Below, one piece after another: positions 1 to 3,984 of a stretch of 5,150 bases of DNA; positions within the stretch are counted from its first letter, which is position 1, and each line of letters begins with the position of its first letter. The DNA comes from Thermoplasmata archaeon (GTDB lineage Archaea > Thermoplasmatota > Thermoplasmata > Thermoplasmatales > Thermoplasmataceae). The stretch covers positions 1 through 5,150 of the forward strand of contig JAKAYN010000065.1 of assembly GCA_021826785.1 (NCBI GenBank). Reading direction: 5' to 3'. The notes beneath the pieces are model-generated. The model worked only from the letters and a program-made list of their open reading frames with translations, did not search any database and was not told the DNA's origin. The translations under genes were made by a program, and so were the position numbers.

Positions 1-310
1 TTCCGATCTTTTCTATCATTGCAGCGCTTTTTACAGGTGATGCTGTTTTTATATTATTTTTTTCAAGTTCATCAACAAGGCCTGTGGCAATTATGCCATC
101 AGGGCTTACAAAAGCAATATCAATGTTGTTTCTTACGGCAAAATCAGATATTAGATCATGCCTTTTAGAATTGTAAAATATAAATTTTTTGCTTCTTTTA
201 ATTATTGACGGATTTTCATTTGTTATAACTGAATATAGATCATGATTCATCGAGATATTCCTTGCTATTGAATCCTCACGGCCACCACTACCAATAAGCA
301 TAATCCTCAT
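1..310 (-). CDS. purD: Phosphoribosylamine-glycine ligase (GAR synthetase), N-terminal part, cut by window edge
   Basis: Cytosolic purine-synthesis enzyme that joins glycine to phosphoribosylamine using ATP to give glycinamide ribonucleotide. I translated the minus strand from the ATG at 310-308: 103 codons are present and the frame stays open to the edge, so most of the protein (usually about 420-440 residues) is missing. Seen directly: MRIMLIGSGGREDSIA at residues 1-16, matching the family's N-terminal nucleotide-fold signature (IGSGGREHAIA), and VSPDGIIATGLVDELEKNNI at about residues 71-90, corresponding to the family's VGPE-PL-x-GI-x-D segment. The ATP-grasp domain lies outside the window. 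The start overlaps the stop of the upstream scpB-like gene as ATGA, so the two are probably cotranscribed and translationally coupled; GGATGAT upstream of the ATG may act as a weak SD. The D in place of H in the GGREH motif and D in place of E in the VGPE motif are modest divergences. Confidence 0.88.
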   Translation of the reverse strand, partial: MRIMLIGSGGREDSIARNISMNHDLYSVITNENPSIIKRSKKFIFYNSKRHDLISDFAVRNNIDIAFVSPDGIIATGLVDELEKNNIKTASPVKSAAMIEKIG

Positions 311-768
311 TTTTTATCATCCTTGACATTAAACCTAACATAAAAATTTTTGGTAACATGGTATTTAAATGTATTTCTATATTTATGCGCTGTTATTAGT
401 TTTTCTTTTCTGAGTTTTTTAATTGATTCCATAAAATTGTAGCCAAAGTTCTCTCTAAGCTCACCGGCTATAACCCCTGGTTTTTTGTATATATATGATA
501 GCATTGCGATATCCTTGTCATCTAAATCCTTTTTTACAAATGGATAAACAATGTCATTAAAATCGTTTGATAACTGTATTTTGTATTTATTTCCTATTTT
601 CCTTATCTCAAGTGATGAATTTATATCTTTATAAGATGCGGTTATAGATCTCATGGCTTTTATTATATCGTCATTATCAACCTTTAGGTAATCCGCAATA
701 TCTGAGACCTTTAATGGTTCCTCGCAGGAATAGAGGATGGCCTCAACCTTTCTAGAAAGCTCGTCCAT
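307..768 (-). CDS. scpB: ScpB-like segregation and condensation protein (tandem winged helix)
   Basis: Probable ScpB/kleisin-partner subunit of the SMC-ScpAB complex that organises and segregates the chromosome. The start MDELSRKVEAILYSCEEPL matches the family's opening (two to four residues, then L-x-R-x-x-EAILFAS-x-EPL). It continues through a first winged helix (DIADYLKVDNDDIIKAM), a linking LEIRKIGNKYKI strand region, and a second winged helix (DKDIAMLSYIYKKPGVIAGEL, the family's LSIIAY-x-QP region). A reading open from 828 gives 173 residues, but its first 20 are Lys/Asn-rich and fall before the conserved start. I prefer the ATG at 768-766 (153 residues), which has an A/T-rich BoxA-like element 21-29 bases upstream and leaves a normal 74-base divergent promoter region. 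ScpB proteins are commonly 160-200 residues, so this is compact. Its stop overlaps the purD start by four bases. ScpA and SMC are not in view. The family call rests on pattern recognition of a divergent sequence. Confidence 0.78.
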   Translation of the reverse strand: MDELSRKVEAILYSCEEPLKVSDIADYLKVDNDDIIKAMRSITASYKDINSSLEIRKIGNKYKIQLSNDFNDIVYPFVKKDLDDKDIAMLSYIYKKPGVIAGELRENFGYNFMESIKKLRKEKLITAHKYRNTFKYHVTKNFYVRFNVKDDKK

Positions 769-788
769 AAAATCGTAATATCTCTGAA

Positions 789-797
789 TTTTTAATA
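789..797 (-). promoter_or_regulatory. Candidate BoxA (TATA) element for the scpB-purD unit
   Basis: On the minus strand this reads TATTAAAAA and lies 21-29 bases before the ATG at 768, the usual distance for a leaderless archaeal transcript. No SD-like sequence stands directly before that ATG. The spacing is one reason to prefer 768 over 828 as the scpB start. In such AT-rich DNA a match of this kind can arise by chance. Confidence 0.4.
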
Positions 798-814
798 CTT
801 TGTTTTTAGAAATC

Positions 815-823
815 TTATTATTT
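815..823 (+). promoter_or_regulatory. Weak candidate BoxA for the small plus-strand gene
   Basis: TTATTATTT sits 20-28 bases before the ATG at 843, and no SD is visible there. It falls within the 74 bases that separate the two divergent starts, so both promoters would be packed face to face. The match is poor and rests mainly on position. Confidence 0.22.
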
Positions 824-842
824 TTCATTCAAATACATAATC

Positions 843-1145
843 ATGGAATTCTCAGGCGAAATAAGGTATGAAAGGTTCTTAAAGCCATCATTCAAAGACT
901 CATCAGATTATAATATAAACATAGATAGAAGGCTTTTATCATATAAATATGATATAATGTATGAAACAGAGCTTTCGGGATCAATAATCTCAGTGAATGA
1001 TAACAATTTATCATTAAAAACAAAATTTTATTTAAGTCCAGCACACTGTGGCCCGGTAGATCGATTATTTTTGCCATTAAACACATCATTAAAAATAAAC
1101 GCATCACCAGGAATGAGCATTAAAATTTCCATTGATCTTAAATAA
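843..1145 (+). CDS. Hypothetical small protein, 100 residues
   Basis: I do not recognise this protein. It starts at an ATG with no SD, and the next in-frame ATG is at residue 39. The composition is that of a soluble, mixed-polarity protein with alternating hydrophobic and polar residues (for example SGSIISV, LSLKTKFYL, SLKINASPGMSIKISIDL), which suggests mostly beta strand. No signal peptide or membrane segment is visible. The one distinctive segment is SPAHCGPVDRLFLPL near residues 65-79, which holds the only cysteine. It diverges from scpB and is followed, after 55 bases, by the cysteine synthase-family gene on the same strand. Codon use (ATA-rich, AGA/AGG arginines) matches the neighbours, which supports it being a real native gene. 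The antisense frame over the same stretch is shorter and has poor composition. Function unknown. Confidence 0.65.
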   Translation: MEFSGEIRYERFLKPSFKDSSDYNINIDRRLLSYKYDIMYETELSGSIISVNDNNLSLKTKFYLSPAHCGPVDRLFLPLNTSLKINASPGMSIKISIDLK

Positions 1146-1170
1146 ATTTGTAAATCTAACCTTTAAGTTA

Positions 1171-1180
1171 AAAATATAAG
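1171..1180 (+). promoter_or_regulatory. Candidate BoxA for the cysteine synthase-family gene
   Basis: AAAATATAAG lies 21-30 bases upstream of the ATG at 1201, a good position for a leaderless archaeal transcript. It favours 1201 over the TTG at 1186 and the ATG at 1222 as the start. No SD precedes any of the three. Confidence 0.45.
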
Positions 1181-1200
1181 CAATATTGAAATTACATTAT

Positions 1201-1965
1201 ATGTATAATATTGCATGCTCAATGTATTCATACGGCATTGGCAACACGCCCCTTTTAAACCTTGATGGAATTTATGCAAAGGCAGAATATAAAAATAAAT
1301 TTGGCTCAATAAAGGACAGGGCCGCATTCTTCATGATATCATCAATAAAGGATAATATTGATGATAAAATCATAGTTGAGGCATCATCAGGGAATACAGG
1401 AATAGCAGTTGCAGGAATTTCAAAGGAGCTTGGTGTAAAAAGCATTATAGTAATACCTGATGGTGCAAGTGATGGCACAAAAAGAATACTTTCAGAACTT
1501 GGCATCGATTACGTAACAACGCCTGGCAACAGCACAGAGCAATCAATAATGTACGTGGAAAATCTTATAAAAAATAATCCTGATAAATATATAAGGTTGA
1601 ACCAGCACAGCAATGATATGAATTACATGGCACATTATACTACGACGGCGCCGGAGATAGACCTTGAGATTGGAAGACCTGATACAATAGTCATTGGCAT
1701 GGGAACCGGCGGCACAATATCTGGAATATCAAAATATTTTAAGGAAAAATATGGTGATGTTAGAACAATAGGTATAATACCTGATGAAGACTCAAGGATC
1801 TTCGGCCTGAGGAACCCATTTTTGTCAAATAATCGTGGTATAATTGAAAAAAATATGGAGTACATTGATGATATATTTTTAATAAGCGAGGACGCTGCCT
1901 TAAAGGGGGTATCCGAACTTATAAGCAAATACAATTTATTTTGTAGGCCCTTCATCGGGTGCTAA
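1201..1965 (+). CDS. Cysteine synthase-family PLP enzyme, zero-frame part (frame broken near the C-terminus)
   Basis: Fold-type II PLP enzyme of the cysteine synthase/cystathionine beta-synthase family. It probably makes cysteine by beta-replacement on an activated serine; whether that is O-acetylserine or O-phosphoserine cannot be told. Counting from the ATG at 1201: YGIGNTPLLNL at about 11-21 (family IGNTPL), GSIKDR with PLP lysine K38, the phosphate/substrate loop SSGNTG at 62-67, HYTTTAPEI near 145-153, and the PLP-phosphate glycine loop GMGTGGT at about 166-172. The zero frame ends as CRPFIGC then TAA, giving 254 residues. The expected last 40 or so residues (GPSSGAN, PDSGDKY) are encoded in the +1 frame directly after TTTT at 1939-1942. 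With one base removed there the product is 288 residues, near the family norm of 290-310. The family's GIGAGFIP loop is not recognisable around residues 208-220, so substrate use may differ. An upstream TTG at 1186 would add five residues. Confidence is high for the family and low for whether the protein is functional. Confidence 0.85.
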   Translation: MYNIACSMYSYGIGNTPLLNLDGIYAKAEYKNKFGSIKDRAAFFMISSIKDNIDDKIIVEASSGNTGIAVAGISKELGVKSIIVIPDGASDGTKRILSELGIDYVTTPGNSTEQSIMYVENLIKNNPDKYIRLNQHSNDMNYMAHYTTTAPEIDLEIGRPDTIVIGMGTGGTISGISKYFKEKYGDVRTIGIIPDEDSRIFGLRNPFLSNNRGIIEKNMEYIDDIFLISEDAALKGVSELISKYNLFCRPFIGC

Positions 1966-2068
1966 CTACGCGGCTGCAAAGATCTATGGAAAGGGAAAGA
2001 CGGCAACAGTTTTTCCTGACAGTGGTGATAAATACATATCTTATTATAAAAACAAATTAATTATCTAA
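1943..2068 (+). pseudogene. Out-of-frame C-terminal segment of the cysteine synthase-family gene
   Basis: Read in the +1 frame from GTA at 1943, this segment gives VGPSSGANYAAAKIYGKGK, then TATVFPDSGDKYIS, and stops at TAA 2066-2068. It matches the end of cysteine synthases (GISSGANVAAALK and PDSGERYLS). In the family the SSG region helps hold the PLP ring, so a protein lacking it should be poor or inactive. The +1 frame has a stop at 1922-1924, so any join must occur between 1925 and 1962; the T-run at 1939-1942 is the natural place because it gives KYNLF followed by VGPSSGAN. The segment is well preserved, which argues for a recent lesion, a sequencing error, or recoding rather than an old pseudogene. 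Its last 12 bases overlap the 3' end of the convergent crotonase gene. Confidence 0.8.
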
Positions 2069-2773
2069 ATTAAACCTTGCCTCCCTTTTCTCTAGAAATG
2101 CATTTATACCCTCCCTTGAATTATATTCATCAAACAGATTCGCAAATTCCTCCATTTCAAGGTCTATTGAACCATATCTTAAAAGCTTCTTTATTGCGGC
2201 TATAGCCTCATGGGATTTTTTATATATAAGCTCTGCCGTGCTAATGGCTTTTTCCATGTAATCATTGCCTGTGTAATTTAGTATGCCAAGTGAAAAAGCC
2301 TCATTTGCATCTATTATTTTTCCAGTAAGTATCATTTCCATTGCCCTTGTCTCACCTATTATCGGCTTTAACCTCTGTGTTCCACCCCAGCCTGGAATTA
2401 TGCCAAGGTTTATCTCGGGAAACCCAAACCTTGCATCTGAATCTGCGAACCTAAGATCGCAGGCAAGTGCAAGCTCAAAGCCCCCACCAAGGGCATAGCC
2501 CTTTATTGCGGCTATTACCGGCATTGGATTCTTAGTTATTTTTATTAATGTTTCATGCGCCTCCATGCTTAAATTGTATGCATCAGACTTTGAAAGATTC
2601 AAAAACTTTTTCACGTTTGCACCCGCGGAAAATGCCTTTTCGTTTCCTGTTATAATTGTTGGCTTGCTTTTAGATATGTTTTTATAAATATCATTTACAA
2701 TATCAACGTCGAGTGTGTTCAATCCATTATCCATCTTTATAATTAGATAATTTTCTTTCTCGTTCACCATCAT
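2057..2773 (-). CDS. Enoyl-CoA hydratase/isomerase (crotonase family)
   Basis: Crotonase-fold enzyme, probably hydrating 2-enoyl-CoA in fatty acid or branched-chain acyl-CoA breakdown, in the cytosol. From the GTG at 2782 the protein is 241 residues; in that numbering AFSAGANVKKF at 50-60 gives the first oxyanion-hole region, GYALGGGFELALACD at 95-109 the second, and RFGFPEINLGIIPGWGGTQRL at 118-138 the signature. The two catalytic glutamates of rat mitochondrial hydratase (E144, E164) have counterparts at E103 and E123 with the same 20-residue spacing, so hydratase chemistry is credible. I prefer the ATG at 2773 (238 residues), with a BoxA-like element 22-30 bases upstream; an adjacent ATG at 2770 is also possible. 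The length is slightly under the usual 255-260. There is no thiolase or dehydrogenase neighbour to fix the pathway. The 3' end converges on the plus-strand cysteine synthase tail. Other crotonase activities (isomerase, thioesterase) cannot be excluded. Confidence 0.9.
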   Translation of the reverse strand: MMVNEKENYLIIKMDNGLNTLDVDIVNDIYKNISKSKPTIITGNEKAFSAGANVKKFLNLSKSDAYNLSMEAHETLIKITKNPMPVIAAIKGYALGGGFELALACDLRFADSDARFGFPEINLGIIPGWGGTQRLKPIIGETRAMEMILTGKIIDANEAFSLGILNYTGNDYMEKAISTAELIYKKSHEAIAAIKKLLRYGSIDLEMEEFANLFDEYNSREGINAFLEKREARFNLDN

Positions 2774-2794
2774 TGATACCACTTCACTTAAATA

Positions 2795-2803
2795 ATTATA
2801 TTT
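2795..2803 (-). promoter_or_regulatory. Candidate BoxA for the enoyl-CoA hydratase gene
   Basis: The minus strand reads AAATATAAT, 22-30 bases before the ATG at 2773, consistent with a leaderless start. It lies in the 130-140-base gap behind the AMMECR1 gene, so the hydratase most likely has its own transcript rather than relying on read-through. Confidence 0.45.
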
Positions 2804-2877
2804 TTTAAGTAAAAAATAATCGTTATGAAATTTATAAATATTGTTGTCGAAACCAGTTTTTAATTAAAATTTCTCTA

Positions 2878-2900
2878 AATTATAAAATGCATTTATAATT
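2878..2900. repeat. AT-only inverted repeat, 9-base arms, 5-base spacer
   Basis: The arms AATTATAAA (2878-2886) and TTTATAATT (2892-2900) are exact reverse complements around ATGCA. The repeat begins 12 bases past the stop of the AMMECR1 gene and about 105 bases before the hydratase start. It could be a regulator-binding dyad, a pair of opposed TATA-like elements, or a weak hairpin at the transcript end. Such AT-only palindromes are frequent by chance in this base composition. Confidence 0.5.
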
Positions 2901-2912
2901 CAATTTCAAAGA

Positions 2913-3482
2913 TTATTCTTTTATTATTTTCCCCTCATAAATGTATACCTTTGTTTCAGGCCTTCTGTAACATTCAGGCTCGAGGCCTGCCTTTATGCAT
3001 GTCTGCCTTAAAAACTCTATTGGTGTCATGTTGTAATCAACAGCAACCTGTGGTAATAATATTCCTGAGTAAATGCCCGATTCTATGTAAATACCATGCT
3101 TTCCAATTATTATACTGTTTATATCATAGTAGCTTATTTCTTTCATATCACCCAAAATGGTTACCTCAATGTTTATTTTATTTACCTCAGAGCTTTTCAA
3201 TGGTTCAAACCTCGGATCCGCAAATGCAGCCTGCACCGCAGCATTCTTCACTGCAATATGCAGTGGTAGCACAGGCATTGGGTAACCAATGCAGCCCCTT
3301 AACTCAGCACCCTTGTTGACTGTTACAAAAACACCCTTTCTTGTCTTTAATTTATTAGGTATCTGAGGCTCATCGCATGGCAACTTAAATCTATTAAATA
3401 TTGCACATTTTGCAATGTTTATAAGCGTTTTTTCATCCTCAGGTGAAAGCCCTGATAAATAAGCATCGTCAAATACAAGCAT
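2913..3482 (-). CDS. AMMECR1-domain protein
   Basis: Single-domain AMMECR1 family protein of 189 residues, a typical length for archaeal members. The invariant family motif LRGCIG is at residues 61-66. Other family hallmarks are NAAVQAAFADPRFEPL (80-95), IEVTILGDMKEI (105-116), IGKHGIYIESG (126-136) and LLPQVAVDYNMTPIEFLRQ (142-160). The molecular role of the family is not settled; it is often encoded with a MEMO-like dioxygenase and a radical SAM protein, but neither partner is in view, and LRGCIG is generally assumed to be its active or binding site. The ATG at 3482 has no SD; the gene lies 25 bases behind the GNAT gene, and a BoxA-like element straddles that gene's stop, so it may be both the end of an operon and separately transcribed. 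No signal peptide or membrane segment is visible. Confidence 0.92.
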   Translation of the reverse strand: MLVFDDAYLSGLSPEDEKTLINIAKCAIFNRFKLPCDEPQIPNKLKTRKGVFVTVNKGAELRGCIGYPMPVLPLHIAVKNAAVQAAFADPRFEPLKSSEVNKINIEVTILGDMKEISYYDINSIIIGKHGIYIESGIYSGILLPQVAVDYNMTPIEFLRQTCIKAGLEPECYRRPETKVYIYEGKIIKE

Positions 3483-3500
3483 GATATAATATAAATCAAA

Positions 3501-3510
3501 AATTTATTTA
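3501..3510 (-). promoter_or_regulatory. Candidate BoxA for the AMMECR1 gene, overlapping the GNAT stop codon
   Basis: The minus strand reads TAAATAAATT, 19-28 bases before the ATG at 3482, after an A-rich run that could serve as the TFB recognition element. Its first three bases are the stop codon of the upstream GNAT gene. A coding-end A-run could produce this by chance. Confidence 0.35.
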
Positions 3511-3972
3511 TTTTTTTATCATTGAATAAACACTTACAAGCTGATGGTACCCAAGTTTTTCATAGAAGTTTGCTGCAATTGTGTTCATCGTTGGGAATTC
3601 AGCTGTTATGAAATTTATATTTTTACCTTTAAGTATCTCGGTCAGTTTTGCTATCATCTCCCTGCCAAGGTTGTTGTTCCTGTACTCTGGCATTATATAA
3701 AATTCCCTTATCCTTGCCTCATATTTTGGATAATAGTATATTCTAAATAATATATCAACCATGAGTATTCCTGCCACCTTTCCATTATCATCGGCAACAA
3801 GCAAAACATGGTTTTCATCGTTTAGTATTTTCTTTATATAACTTTTTATTTCATCCTCGGATTCAACAGAAACCAGGAATGATTTATCAAATTCAGCATT
3901 TAACCTTTTTAACCTTAAAAGCCTGTCCATAACCTGATCAATATCGTTTTCATTCATTAGTCTTATTTCCAA
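3508..3972 (-). CDS. GNAT-family N-acetyltransferase
   Basis: Acetyl-CoA-dependent acetyltransferase of the GNAT superfamily; the acceptor is unknown. From the TTG start (154 residues): N-terminal IRLMNENDIDQVMDRLLRL, strand HVLLVADDNGKVAGILMV at about 55-72, the acetyl-CoA-binding motif A as IREFYIMPEYRNNNLGREMI at 88-107 (R-x-x-x-L-G pyrophosphate loop), and motif B as AANFYEKLGYHQL near 133-145. The frame opens at GTG 3981, with ATG at 3978 (TGATG junction with the malic enzyme stop), but the SD-like GAGGTGAT at 3984-3977 is too close to serve either of those. It stands 4 bases before the TTG at 3972, and starting there gives the typical GNAT opening MEIRLMNENDID. I therefore choose 3972 and keep 3978 as the alternative. 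It resembles general or RimI-like GNATs but lacks features to assign a target. It is probably coupled to the malic enzyme gene. Confidence 0.88.
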   Translation of the reverse strand: MEIRLMNENDIDQVMDRLLRLKRLNAEFDKSFLVSVESEDEIKSYIKKILNDENHVLLVADDNGKVAGILMVDILFRIYYYPKYEARIREFYIMPEYRNNNLGREMIAKLTEILKGKNINFITAEFPTMNTIAANFYEKLGYHQLVSVYSMIKK

Positions 3973-3976
3973 AAGC

Positions 3977-3984
3977 ATCACCTC
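3977..3984 (-). promoter_or_regulatory. Strong SD-like ribosome binding site deciding the GNAT start
   Basis: The minus strand reads GAGGTGAT, an uninterrupted match to the archaeal anti-SD consensus (complement of the 16S rRNA end AUCACCUCC). It sits inside the last codons and stop of the malic enzyme gene. It overlaps the ATG at 3978 and so cannot serve it, but is well placed for the TTG at 3972, with 8 bases from GAGG to the start. It is the clearest SD in the window, which fits an operon-internal gene. Confidence 0.6.

Noticed and set aside
892..1107. 71-codon minus-strand frame opposite the small hypothetical gene
   Set aside because: It looks like a membrane peptide only because of antisense composition. 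The plus-strand frame is longer, uses native codons and fits the layout.
843..1145. Possible archaeal Rpb8-like RNA polymerase subunit
   Set aside because: The size and beta-rich look prompted the idea, but I could match no specific motif, so I left the gene unassigned.
1272..1955. Two minus-strand open frames opposite the cysteine synthase gene (1272-1505 and 1635-1955)
   Set aside because: Both are antisense to conserved PLP-enzyme motifs and have Ser/Ile/Pro-rich shadow composition.
2951..3319. 122-codon plus-strand open frame inside the AMMECR1 region
   Set aside because: It is antisense to the conserved LRGCIG-bearing gene, is rich in Cys, Gln and His in a way unlike the other proteins here, and lacks an upstream promoter-like element.
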